The notes beneath the pieces are model-generated. The model ran no database searches. It had not been told where the DNA came from and worked only from the letters and a program-made list of their open reading frames with translations. This document shows, piece by piece, positions 19,095 through 27,140 of a stretch of 37,257 bases of DNA (position 1 is its first letter; each line of letters starts with the position of its first letter). Source of the stretch: Hyphomicrobiales bacterium (GTDB taxonomy: Bacteria; Pseudomonadota; Alphaproteobacteria; Rhizobiales; Beijerinckiaceae); NCBI GenBank assembly GCA_026400555.1, contig JAPLOW010000072.1, positions 1 through 37,257 on the forward strand. Direction: 5' to 3'. The translations under genes were made by a program, and so were the position numbers.

Positions 19095-20567
19095 ATGACA
19101 GAACATAAGAACCTTCCCTATCACCGTGCTGCCACTGCCGGCGAAGCGATCGACAAGCTCCAGGAGCTGTACGAGAAGGCCACCGGGGCCATTCGCAAGG
19201 CGCTTGATGCCTACCTGACTGACCGCACCGTCCCGACCCCCGAACAGCGCGCGCGCTTCCGCTATCCCGAATTGCGCGTAACCTATGAACCCGATGCGCT
19301 GCCAGGCAAATCGCGCCAGGCCTACGCCAAGTTTGCAGCGCCGGGGATCTATGCCACGACGGTCACGCACCCCGCGGAGTTTCGCGACTACCTGCTCGAT
19401 CAGTTGACGCCCCTGATGCGCGACTACGGCGCCGTGGTCGAGGTCGGCGTCAGCGCCCAGGAAATCCCCTATCCCTACGCGCTCCACGGTGGCGATGAGC
19501 TGGCACGCGGTGGCGTCACGGCTGCCGAATTGGCGCAGCATTTCCCTGTGCCGCTGCTGTCCGCCATTGGCGACGAGATCGCCGACGGGACCTTCGACAT
19601 GACAGGCGATGGGCCGAGGCCGCTCAGCCTGTTCGACGCCGTGCGCACCGACTACTCGCTCAAGCGCCTTGTCCACTACACCGGCACCGACTGGCGTTCC
19701 GTCCAGCACTGGATCCTGCTGACGAACTACCATCGCTATGTCGACCAGTTCGTGCGTCACGGCATCGAAGCCATCCGCGCCGGCGCGGCCGAACGGCTGG
19801 TTGCGCCCGGCGGCCTCGTGATCGACGCGCGCTCGGCCGATGAGTCGGCGGTGGCGCGGCTGGCCGCAGCGCCCTGGCACCGCTTCCAGATGCCGGCCTA
19901 CCATCTGGTCAAGAAGGGCGGACAGGGCGTTACGCTGGTCAACATCGGGGTTGGGCCCTCCAACGCCAAGAACATCACGGATTATCTCGCGGTGTTGCGC
20001 CCGAACACCTGGCTGATGATTGGCCATTGCGGCGGTCTCAGGCAGGCGCAGGTCATTGGCGACTACGTGCTGGCCCATGCCTACTTCCGGCAGGACCGCA
20101 TTCTCAATGATCTCCTGCCGCCGGAGATCCCGATTCCGGCGCTGGCCGAGGTCCAGATCGCGCTCCAGCAGGCAGCGGCCCGCGTCACGGGCGAAAGCGG
20201 CGACGCCCTCAAGAACCGGCTGCGCACCGGAACCGTGGTCACCTTCGACGACCGCAACTGGGAGCTGCAGTGGACGCCGGCCCGCAAGCGCATCAACCAG
20301 TCGCGCGCCATCGCCGTCGACATGGAATCAGGCACGATCGCGGCCCAGGGCTACCGGCTGCGCGTTCCCTACGGCACGCTTCTGTGCGTCTCCGACAAGC
20401 CGCTGCATGGCGAGATCAAGCTGCCGGGCGCAGCCAATGCCTTCTACGAGCGTGCAGTCAACGAGCATCTCAGGATCGGCATCGAGACGGTGGAGTTGCT
20501 CAAGCAGGCGGGCACCAGCATCCACTCGCGCAAGCTGCGCTCGTTTGATGAGCCTCCGTTCCGGTGA
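19095..20567 (+). CDS. amn: AMP nucleosidase
   Basis: Amn hydrolyses AMP to adenine and ribose 5-phosphate, tuning the adenylate pool. It has the N-terminal regulatory AMP-nucleosidase domain (YHRAATAGEAIDKLQELYEK, RYPELRVTYEP). The C-terminal phosphorylase-like domain shows VTLVNIGVGPSNAKNITDYL, LMIGHCGGLRQ, and the purine-site segment AVDMESGTIAAQG. The length from the ATG at 19095 is 490 residues, as in E. coli; the frame extends 24 codons upstream without resemblance and no start has a strong ribosome site. It sits alone between ubiB and coaBC, where related genomes often lack it. Confidence 0.95.
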   Translation: MTEHKNLPYHRAATAGEAIDKLQELYEKATGAIRKALDAYLTDRTVPTPEQRARFRYPELRVTYEPDALPGKSRQAYAKFAAPGIYATTVTHPAEFRDYLLDQLTPLMRDYGAVVEVGVSAQEIPYPYALHGGDELARGGVTAAELAQHFPVPLLSAIGDEIADGTFDMTGDGPRPLSLFDAVRTDYSLKRLVHYTGTDWRSVQHWILLTNYHRYVDQFVRHGIEAIRAGAAERLVAPGGLVIDARSADESAVARLAAAPWHRFQMPAYHLVKKGGQGVTLVNIGVGPSNAKNITDYLAVLRPNTWLMIGHCGGLRQAQVIGDYVLAHAYFRQDRILNDLLPPEIPIPALAEVQIALQQAAARVTGESGDALKNRLRTGTVVTFDDRNWELQWTPARKRINQSRAIAVDMESGTIAAQGYRLRVPYGTLLCVSDKPLHGEIKLPGAANAFYERAVNEHLRIGIETVELLKQAGTSIHSRKLRSFDEPPFR

Positions 20568-20596
20568 TAGGACATCTCCGGAACTGAGGACGTCTC

Positions 20597-21847
20597 GTGC
20601 CGAACGGAAAATCCATCCTCCTGATCGTCGGCGGCGGCATCGCCGCCTACAAGGCGCTTGAACTGGTGCGGCTTGCGCGCCGCAAGGGCATTGCCGTGAC
20701 GCCGATCCTGACCAAGGCCGGCGCAGAGTTCGTCACCCCGCTCTCATTGGCCGGGCTGGCGGGCGCGAAGGTCTATGACGATCTGTTTTCCCTGACCGAC
20801 GAGGTCGAAATGGGGCATATCGCCTTGTCGCGCTCGGCGGATCTTGTGGTCGTGGTCCCGGCGACGGCTGATCTGATCGCGAAGATGGCGAATGGCATCG
20901 CCAATGATATGGCCAGCGTGACGCTTCTTGCGACGGACAAGGACATCGTGATCGCGCCGGCGATGAATGTGCGCATGTGGCACCATCCCGCGACCCAGCG
21001 CAATCTCGAGACCTTGCGGCGCGACGGCGTCACGATCGTCGGGCCCGCGACAGGCGCCATGGCCTGCGGCGAGTTCGGTCCCGGCCGTTTGGTCGAGCCG
21101 CCGGAGCTGCTGGCCGCCATCGAGGCCAAGCTGATTTCCTGCGTTCCGAAACCGATGCCGGGTCAGGCGCTGGCGGGCAAGCACGTGCTCGTCACGTCGG
21201 GCCCAACCCACGAGCCGATCGATCCGGTGCGCTACATCGCCAACCGCTCCTCGGGCAAGCAGGGCCACGCCATCGCTGCTGCGGCGGCTGCAGCCGGCGC
21301 CAGGGTGACCCTGATATCCGGGCCGACAAGTCTTGCCGACCCTGCAGGCGTCACGACCGTGCACGTCACGACCGCGCGCCAGATGCTGGCCGCCACCGAG
21401 GCAGCCTTGCCAGCGGACATCGCGATCTTCGCTGCGGCAGTGGCGGATTGGCGGGTGGCGAACGCGGCGGACGAGAAGCTCAAGAAGACCGCCGGGTCGG
21501 GTTCGGGCGCGCCCGCGCTGGCCCTGACCGAGAACCCCGACATCCTTGCGACGGTTGCGCACCTCAAGGCTGGCCGTCCGGCCTGCGTGGTTGGCTTCGC
21601 AGCCGAAACCGAGCACGTGATCGCCAATGCGACAGCCAAGTTCAGGCGCAAGGGTTGTGACCTGCTCGTCGCCAACGATGTCAGCCTGACCGGCTCGGGC
21701 ATCGCCGGCGGCGTGTTCGGCGGTGACGCCAATGCCGTGCATCTGGTCAGCGCGTCGGGCGTGGTGTCATGGCCCGTCATGGGCAAGGACGAGGTGGCGG
21801 CGAAGCTGATCGCGCATCTCGCGGCGCTGGACAGCGGCTGGGCCTGA
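20597..21847 (+). CDS. coaBC: Bifunctional phosphopantothenoylcysteine decarboxylase / ligase
   Basis: CoaBC makes 4'-phosphopantetheine for coenzyme A in two steps: ligation of cysteine to phosphopantothenate using CTP, then FMN-dependent decarboxylation. The N-terminal CoaC flavoprotein domain shows [26 protein letters not shown], the PAMN clamp in [13 protein letters not shown], and the active-site Cys loop [10 protein letters not shown]. The C-terminal CoaB domain shows [30 protein letters not shown] and AAAVADWR. The length is 416 residues from a GTG at 20597. Its TGA overlaps the dut ATG (TGATG at 21845-21849), so the two are translationally coupled. Confidence 0.96.
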   Translation: MPNGKSILLIVGGGIAAYKALELVRLARRKGIAVTPILTKAGAEFVTPLSLAGLAGAKVYDDLFSLTDEVEMGHIALSRSADLVVVVPATADLIAKMANGIANDMASVTLLATDKDIVIAPAMNVRMWHHPATQRNLETLRRDGVTIVGPATGAMACGEFGPGRLVEPPELLAAIEAKLISCVPKPMPGQALAGKHVLVTSGPTHEPIDPVRYIANRSSGKQGHAIAAAAAAAGARVTLISGPTSLADPAGVTTVHVTTARQMLAATEAALPADIAIFAAAVADWRVANAADEKLKKTAGSGSGAPALALTENPDILATVAHLKAGRPACVVGFAAETEHVIANATAKFRRKGCDLLVANDVSLTGSGIAGGVFGGDANAVHLVSASGVVSWPVMGKDEVAAKLIAHLAALDSGWA

Positions 21848-22308
21848 TGCCGCGGCTCGCAGTCCGCGTGATGATCCTTCCGCATGCCGAGAGCCTGGCC
21901 TTGCCGTCCTATGCCAGCGCAGGCGCCGCAGGTCTTGATCTGGTCGCGGCTATCCCCGACGGCGACGCATTTACGCTCGGACCCGGTGAAAGGGGCCTTG
22001 TCCCGACCGGGTTTGTGCTCCAAATACCTAAAGGATTTGAAGCGCAGGTGCGGCCGCGCTCCGGGTTGGCTCTCAAGCATGGTGTCACCGTGCTGAACAG
22101 TCCGGGGACGATCGACGCCGATTATCGTGGGGAGATCAGGGTCATCCTGATCAATCTCGGCCAGGAGCCATTCACGCTCCGCCGGGGTGACAGGATCGCC
22201 CAGCTCGTCGTGGCGCAGGTCACGCGCGTGGTACTGCACAAGGCCGATAGCCTTGAACAGACCGAACGCGGGACCGGCGGTTTTGGCTCGACCGGCGTCA
22301 ACTCCTGA
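21847..22308 (+). CDS. dut: Deoxyuridine triphosphatase
   Basis: Dut is a homotrimeric dUTPase that keeps uracil out of DNA and supplies dUMP. All five motifs are present in order: [43 protein letters not shown], and the flexible C-terminal arm [10 protein letters not shown]. The length is 153 residues. The ATG at 21847 overlaps the coaBC stop; a later GTG/ATG pair near 21868 would remove conserved sequence. coaBC-dut coupling is widespread in bacteria. Confidence 0.97.
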   Translation: MPRLAVRVMILPHAESLALPSYASAGAAGLDLVAAIPDGDAFTLGPGERGLVPTGFVLQIPKGFEAQVRPRSGLALKHGVTVLNSPGTIDADYRGEIRVILINLGQEPFTLRRGDRIAQLVVAQVTRVVLHKADSLEQTERGTGGFGSTGVNS

Positions 22309-22359
22309 AGAGGTGACGGGGCTGGAGCCTGCGCCAGCCTCTTGAAAGGTATTGCCGAC

Positions 22360-22812
22360 ATGATCTTGTTGTCCCGCCGGAGCCTTCTGTCGATCGCGGC
22401 CGTTGTTGATATCGCGCTGCACGCGCGTCCCCAGCCCGTTTCCGCGAAAATGCTTGCGGCGCGGCATGATCTGCCGCCGCGGCACCTTGAGACGGTCCTG
22501 CAGGCGCTGGTGCGGCACGGAATCCTGAAGGGGGTGCGCGGGCCGCGCGGCGGCTACGAGGTCGCCAGGGAGCGCCGCCGCATCACGGCCGGAGACATCG
22601 TGCGCGCAGCGATGTCGGTGACCGGTGAGGACGACCTGCCGCCGCTGCCGCACTCGCGCCTTGTCGACGAGATCGTCGGGCCGGAGGTCAAGGCCGCCGG
22701 CGAGGCCTTCCTCGCGCGGCTTGATGGCATTTCGGTCGAGGATCTGTGCAAGCATGCCGAAACACGAAAGGTGTTCGGCGCGGACCTGACCATGGCAGAT
22801 TTCACAATATAA
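22360..22812 (+). CDS. Rrf2-family transcription regulator, CymR-like, with CysE-like Ile tail
   Basis: The 150-residue product begins [20 protein letters not shown] and has the Rrf2 winged helix: [19 protein letters not shown], then the wing [18 protein letters not shown]. The three-cysteine Fe-S cluster of IscR/NsrR is absent; one Cys occurs in DLCKHAE. It therefore resembles the cysteine regulator CymR more than iron-sulfur sensors. cysK follows after 83 bases on the same strand. The protein ends ADFTI with a terminal Ile, like the C-terminal tails by which serine acetyltransferases insert into the CysK active site. I infer that it controls cysK and may dock with CysK. The ATG at 22360 is chosen with GAAAGG upstream; a TTG at 22342 would add six residues. 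Confidence 0.85.
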   Translation: MILLSRRSLLSIAAVVDIALHARPQPVSAKMLAARHDLPPRHLETVLQALVRHGILKGVRGPRGGYEVARERRRITAGDIVRAAMSVTGEDDLPPLPHSRLVDEIVGPEVKAAGEAFLARLDGISVEDLCKHAETRKVFGADLTMADFTI

Positions 22813-22851
22813 TTTGTAAAATTATTTATTTATCGACCTGTATTGTGAAAT
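22799..22851. promoter_or_regulatory. Candidate Rrf2/CymR operator and cysK promoter island
   Basis: An AT-rich island in otherwise high-GC DNA holds three related half-sites: ATTTCACAA (22799-22807), TTGTAAAAT (22814-22822) and TTGTGAAAT (22843-22851). The first two form a dyad with one mismatch around a 6-base spacer. The first and third are perfect inverted copies of 11 bases (ATTTCACAATA / TATTGTGAAAT). The left arm encodes the last residues of the Rrf2 protein. The site lies 45-97 bases before the cysK ATG. I infer regulator binding; the protein that binds is not proven by sequence. Confidence 0.6.
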
Positions 22852-22895
22852 ATGGCATTGATCCTCATCCCCTTGTTCTGGATGAGGACAACACC

Positions 22896-23882
22896 ATGAC
22901 ACAAGCTGCCAGAAAGACCGACACCGCCGCGACTCGGAGCCCGGGGCGCGGGCGCATTTATGACTCGATCACCGACACGATCGGCGACACGCCCATTGTC
23001 CGCCTGAGGCGGATCGGGCTTGAGCGTGGCGTCAGGGCCAACCTGCTCGCCAAGCTTGAATTCTTCAATCCGATCGCCAGCGTCAAGGACCGGATCGGCG
23101 TCAACATGATCGATGCTCTGGAGGCGTCCGGCAAGCTGAAGCCCGGCGGCACCCTGATCGAGCCGACCTCCGGGAACACCGGCATTGCGCTGGCTTTCGT
23201 GGCGGCCGCCCGCGGCTATCGCATGATCCTTGTGATGCCGGAGACCATGTCGCTGGAACGCCGCAAGATGCTCGCCCTTCTGGGCGCCGAACTCGTGCTC
23301 ACGCCAGGCCCGCAGGGCATGCGCGGCGCGGTCGCCAAGGCCAATGAACTGCTCGCCGAGATTCCCGCTTCGATCATGCCGCAGCAGTTCCAGAATCCGA
23401 ACAATCCCGACATCCACCGCCGCACGACAGCGGAGGAAATCTGGAACGACACCCATGGCGCCATCGACTATTTCGTCTCGGGCGTCGGCACGGGCGGCAC
23501 CATCACCGGCGTCGGGCAGGTCCTCAAGGCGCGGAAGCCCTCTGTGAAGATTGTCGCCGTGGAGCCGGAGGATTCTTCCGTGTTGTCGGGCGGGGCGCCC
23601 GGCCCGCACAAGATCCAGGGCATCGGGGCCGGTTTCATTCCCGATGTCCTCGACCGCAGCGTGATCGACGAGGTGGTCACCGTCGGCAACCAGACAGCTT
23701 TCGACACGGCCCGCGCCCTGGCCAGGCTCGAGGGAGTTCCCGGCGGCATCTCCTCGGGCGCAGCTGTGGCCGCAGCCCTTGAACTGGGCAGCAGGCCCGG
23801 CATGGCGGGCAAGAACATCGTGATCATCATACCGTCCTTTGCAGAACGCTACATCTCGAGCGCTTTGTTCGACGGGCTGTGA
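22896..23882 (+). CDS. cysK: Cysteine synthase A (O-acetylserine sulfhydrylase)
   Basis: CysK makes cysteine from O-acetylserine and sulfide with PLP. The Schiff-base lysine is K64 in [11 protein letters not shown]. The substrate loop is [13 protein letters not shown], and the PLP-phosphate loop is [13 protein letters not shown]. The length of 328 residues is slightly long because of about 20 N-terminal residues before [17 protein letters not shown]. The gene lies directly downstream of the Rrf2 regulator with a dyad-rich promoter between, so it is probably under that regulator's control. A second, different cysteine synthase lies at 24790-25782 on the other strand. Confidence 0.96.
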   Translation: MTQAARKTDTAATRSPGRGRIYDSITDTIGDTPIVRLRRIGLERGVRANLLAKLEFFNPIASVKDRIGVNMIDALEASGKLKPGGTLIEPTSGNTGIALAFVAAARGYRMILVMPETMSLERRKMLALLGAELVLTPGPQGMRGAVAKANELLAEIPASIMPQQFQNPNNPDIHRRTTAEEIWNDTHGAIDYFVSGVGTGGTITGVGQVLKARKPSVKIVAVEPEDSSVLSGGAPGPHKIQGIGAGFIPDVLDRSVIDEVVTVGNQTAFDTARALARLEGVPGGISSGAAVAAALELGSRPGMAGKNIVIIIPSFAERYISSALFDGL

Positions 23883-23998
23883 TCGACGCGACGGCGAAAA
23901 AGTCCTGAAAAGGCGGCGACAGCGACGACGCGATCGTTGCCTTTTCGGGTGCGGTGAACAATGTCTGGCGGATATCCTTCCCAACCCCCGGATGTTGC

Positions 23999-24793
23999 AT
24001 GACTGCGCTGCTGACCTCGATCGTCAACCACCCCAGAACCGAACGCATTGTGATGATCCTGATCATCATCAATGCCATCACGCTTGGACTCGAAACCTCC
24101 AAGTCGGTCATGGCCGATTACGGTCCGGTGCTGATGTTGCTGGACAAGGTCATTCTTGGCGTCTTTGTCGCCGAACTGCTCGCGCGGATCATCGTCAAGC
24201 GGGCTGCCTTCTTCCGTGATCCATGGAGCCTGTTCGATCTGTTCGTGGTGGGCATCGCCCTGGTGCCGACCAGCGAATCGCTCTCCGTCCTGCGGGCACT
24301 GAGGGTGCTGCGCGCCTTGCGCCTGATCACGGTCGTACCTTCGCTGCGCAAGGTCGTCGCCGGCCTGATCGGTGCGATGCCGGGCATGGGGTCGATCGGC
24401 CTGCTGCTCCTGCTCGTCTATTACGTCTTCGCCGTGATGGGCACCAAGCTCTTCGGCGAGACAAACCCCGAACTGTTCGGCTCGATCGGCACGACCGCCT
24501 ACACCCTGTTCCAGGCGATGACGTTCGATGACTGGTCCAACGGCATCGTCAAACCGCTCTACGAGAAAGGTCACAGCTGGGGCTGGGTCTTCGTCATCCT
24601 GTTCATGGTGCTGTCGGCCTTCATGGTCCTCAACCTGTTCATCGGCGTCGTCGTGACGGCGCTTGACGAGGTCACCGCCAGCGAAGCGCCGAAGCTGACC
24701 CATCCGGCTCACAGCAACGAGGACGTCGTCGCCGAACTCAAGGCCATGCGTGCTGAGATCGCCGTGCTGCGCGGCGAGATGGCGAGACGCTAG
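23999..24793 (+). CDS. Bacterial voltage-gated cation channel (NavBac family) with DDW filter
   Basis: This single-domain six-helix channel is expected to form a homotetramer in the inner membrane. S1 starts near residue 17. S4 carries Arg at residues 99, 102, 105 and 108 in the every-third pattern (VLRALRVLRALRLI). The pore helix and filter read LFQAMTFDDWSNG, with filter residues 175-181 TFDDWSN. S6 ends VLNLFIGVVVTALDEV, and a C-terminal heptad helix (EDVVAELKAMRAEIAVLRGE) should form the tetrameric coiled coil. NavAb and NaChBac have Leu-Glu-Ser-Trp filters, so this one is unusual and may pass calcium. The ATG at 23999 gives 264 residues; a GTG at 23954 would add 15. Its TAG overlaps the convergent cysteine synthase stop. 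Confidence 0.93.
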   Translation: MTALLTSIVNHPRTERIVMILIIINAITLGLETSKSVMADYGPVLMLLDKVILGVFVAELLARIIVKRAAFFRDPWSLFDLFVVGIALVPTSESLSVLRALRVLRALRLITVVPSLRKVVAGLIGAMPGMGSIGLLLLLVYYVFAVMGTKLFGETNPELFGSIGTTAYTLFQAMTFDDWSNGIVKPLYEKGHSWGWVFVILFMVLSAFMVLNLFIGVVVTALDEVTASEAPKLTHPAHSNEDVVAELKAMRAEIAVLRGEMARR

Positions 24794-25782
24794 GCGGGCG
24801 CTGCCAGCACCGCGCCCAGCATCCGTTCGTCGACGCCGCCTGCGCGCTGCAGCCACGCCGGCGCCGGCAGGCCCTTGCCGCGCAGGAAGGTGGGGTCGAA
24901 CAGCTTGGACTGATAGCGGGTGCCGTAGTCGCAAAGGATCGTCACGATCGTCTTGCCCGGCCCCAGATCATGCTCCAGCAGATCGAAGCAGACCGGCAGC
25001 GCCTCCTCGTCCGGGATCTGGAACGAGACGTCTGGCCTGAAGCCTTCCAGATTGGCGGTAATGCGCCCCTGACCGATGCCTTCGGTGATTGACGAGCCCT
25101 CGGCCTTCAAGGTTCCGGTCGTGTAGAAGGCATGCAGGGCCGCCCCCATCGGGTCAGCAAGGCCGATGGTCATGCCGGGCTTCGCGGCACGCAGGGCCTT
25201 GGCCACGCCGGCCAGCGTGCCGCCCGTGCCAACCGCGCAGATGAAGCCATCGATCTCGCCATCCGTCTGCGCAAGGATTTCAGGACCCGTGGTGGCGGCA
25301 TGGCCCTCGCGGTTGGCCGTGTTGTCGAACTGGTTGGCCCAGACCACGCCTTCGGGAGTGACGGCGGCAAGCGCCTCGGCAAGACGGCCCGACACTTTCA
25401 CATAGTTGTTCGGATTCGAGAAAGGCGCAGGCGGCACCTCGATCAGCTCCGCGCCTGCCAGCCGGATCATATCCTTCTTCTCCTGGCTCTGGCTGTTCGG
25501 GATCACGATCACTGTGCGGTAGCCGAGCGCGTTGCCGACAAGGGCAAGGCCGATGCCGGTGTTGCCCGCCGTGCCCTCGACGATCACGCCGCCGGGCCTG
25601 AGCGCGCCACGCGCCTCCGCGTCACGGATGATCGCGAGGGCGGCGCGGTCCTTGACCGACTGGCCGGGGTTCATGAACTCGGCCTTGCCCAGGATGCGGC
25701 ACCCGGTCAGCGCGGACGCCTGACGCAGGGCGATCAGCGGGGTGTTGCCGATCGCCTCGATGATGCCATTGCGGATGGTCAT
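24790..25782 (-). CDS. Second cysteine synthase (CysK-type, OASS family)
   Basis: A PLP-dependent beta-family enzyme of 330 residues beginning MTIRNGIIEAIGNTPL. K44 in NPGQSVKDRAALA is the PLP lysine. The substrate loop is EGTAGNTGIGLAL and the phosphate loop VGTGGTLAGVAK. It differs clearly from the cysK product at 22896 (EGTAGNTG instead of EPTSGNTG), so the two are old paralogues, not a recent duplication. O-acetylserine sulfhydrylase activity is likely; a role with other sulfur or selenium donors or in cystathionine metabolism is possible. It converges with the channel gene, sharing a CTAG at the stops, and diverges from the RNA methyltransferase gene. Confidence 0.92.
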   Translation of the reverse strand: MTIRNGIIEAIGNTPLIALRQASALTGCRILGKAEFMNPGQSVKDRAALAIIRDAEARGALRPGGVIVEGTAGNTGIGLALVGNALGYRTVIVIPNSQSQEKKDMIRLAGAELIEVPPAPFSNPNNYVKVSGRLAEALAAVTPEGVVWANQFDNTANREGHAATTGPEILAQTDGEIDGFICAVGTGGTLAGVAKALRAAKPGMTIGLADPMGAALHAFYTTGTLKAEGSSITEGIGQGRITANLEGFRPDVSFQIPDEEALPVCFDLLEHDLGPGKTIVTILCDYGTRYQSKLFDPTFLRGKGLPAPAWLQRAGGVDERMLGAVLAAPA

Positions 25783-25871
25783 GATCCATGCCTCTTGCTG
25801 TTTGCCGGGAGTGCTGAACCTGATAGGCCAAGCGCGGGGGCGCGTCACCCTCATCCAACGAAGGTGAGCCC

Positions 25872-27134
25872 TTGTCCAACATCCAGCCACAGCCGTGCAC
25901 GGTGACCATCGAACGCCTCGGCGTGCGGGGCGACGGCATGACCGGGCATGGTCATGCCGCCATCGTCGTCCCCGGCGCATTGCCCGGCGAAGTGGTGGAG
26001 ATCGACGCGGTGGGCGAGCAGCGCGCCTTGCTGCGCGTCGTGACGCCATCGCCCGACCGTATCGCGCCGATCTGTCCGCTGTTCGGAGCCTGCGGCGGTT
26101 GCGCCACCCAGCATGTCGGGCCCAATACCTACGCCGCCTGGAAGCACGGGTTGGTCGCAGAAGCGCTCGAGCGCGCGCGGATCGCCACGCTGGTTCGCCC
26201 TCTCATCGATGGTCATGGCATGGGGCGCCGGCGCGTGACCCTGCACGGACGGCGGCGTGATGGCGAAGCGTTGGCCGGCTTCATGCGCGCCAGGAGCCAC
26301 GACCTGATCGCGGTCAGCGCCTGTCCGATCCTGAGCCCCGCCGTGGCGCGTGCGCCGGAGGTGGCCCGCTCCCTGACCGGTGCGCTGGCAGCGTCGGCCA
26401 AGCCTCTCACCATCCTGATCACCGCGACCACAGGCGGCCTCGACGTCGATGTCCGCGGCAATGGTCCGGCAAGTGACAGGCAGCGCATCGGCTTGACCAA
26501 CCTTGCCACGCAGCTTGATCTGGCCCGGCTCTCGATCCACGGCGATGTCATCGTCGCGCGGCGCGAGGCGTTGCAGGTGATGGGCAAGGCGCGCGTCAAT
26601 GTGCCGCCCGGCGGGTTCCTGCAGCCGACCGTCGAAGGCGAAGCCGAACTGGCGCGCCTTGCCTGCGAGGCTGTGCAAGGCGCAAGGCACGTGGCTGATC
26701 TCTTCGCCGGTTCCGGCCCGTTCGCGCTGCGGCTTGCCGAACATGCAACCGTTCATGCCGTCGAAAGCGAGGCTGCCGCGCTGTCGGCGCTCGACAGGGC
26801 CGCCCGCGCAACGCCCGAACTGCGGCGCATCACCGTCGAACCGCGGGACCTGTTCCGCCGTCCGCTCCTCCCGCAGGAGTTGAAGCTCTTCGATGCGGTC
26901 GTGCTGGATCCTCCGCGCGCCGGTGCCGAGGCGCAGTGCGCACAGTTGGCAAAATCGGCGGTGCCGACCATCGCCTATGTCTCGTGCGATGTCGGCAGCT
27001 TCGTGCGCGATGCGGCCACCCTGCTGCAGGGCGGCTATACGCTGGAGCATGTCACGCCGGTCGACCAGTTCCGCTACTCTGCCCATGTCGAGGTGGTGGG
27101 CGTGTTTGCAAAGCCCAGGGCGAGAAAGAGGTAG
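25872..27134 (+). CDS. rlmD: RumA/RlmD-type 23S rRNA (uracil-5-)-methyltransferase
   Basis: This SAM-dependent enzyme methylates C5 of a uridine in RNA; E. coli RlmD acts on U1939 of 23S rRNA. The N-terminal TRAM-like domain (TVTIERLGVRGDGMTGHG) is followed by Fe-S cysteines C68, C74 and C77 in CPLFGACGGC, with a fourth in SACPI. The methyltransferase part shows LFAGSGPFALRLAE, LDPPRAGAEAQ, and the nucleophile in YVSCDVGSFVRD. The length is 420 residues from a TTG at 25872, preceded by AAGGTGAG. The exact target base (RlmD versus RlmC/TrmA-like) cannot be fixed from sequence. The next gene starts 6 bases later. Confidence 0.88.
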   Translation: MSNIQPQPCTVTIERLGVRGDGMTGHGHAAIVVPGALPGEVVEIDAVGEQRALLRVVTPSPDRIAPICPLFGACGGCATQHVGPNTYAAWKHGLVAEALERARIATLVRPLIDGHGMGRRRVTLHGRRRDGEALAGFMRARSHDLIAVSACPILSPAVARAPEVARSLTGALAASAKPLTILITATTGGLDVDVRGNGPASDRQRIGLTNLATQLDLARLSIHGDVIVARREALQVMGKARVNVPPGGFLQPTVEGEAELARLACEAVQGARHVADLFAGSGPFALRLAEHATVHAVESEAAALSALDRAARATPELRRITVEPRDLFRRPLLPQELKLFDAVVLDPPRAGAEAQCAQLAKSAVPTIAYVSCDVGSFVRDAATLLQGGYTLEHVTPVDQFRYSAHVEVVGVFAKPRARKR

Positions 27135-27140
27135 CCTGCC

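Noticed and set aside
18039-20078. A 679-codon open frame on the minus strand opposite ubiB and amn
   Set aside because: Its translation matches no family, while the plus strand encodes two clear enzymes. Long antisense frames are common opposite GC-rich genes.
22360-22812. Rrf2 protein as an IscR/NsrR-type iron-sulfur sensor
   Set aside because: The three conserved cluster cysteines are missing; only one cysteine is present near the C-terminus.
22896-25782. Two cysteine synthases as a recent tandem duplication
   Set aside because: They differ in key loops (EPTSGNTG versus EGTAGNTG), in the N-terminus and in strand, so they are old paralogues.
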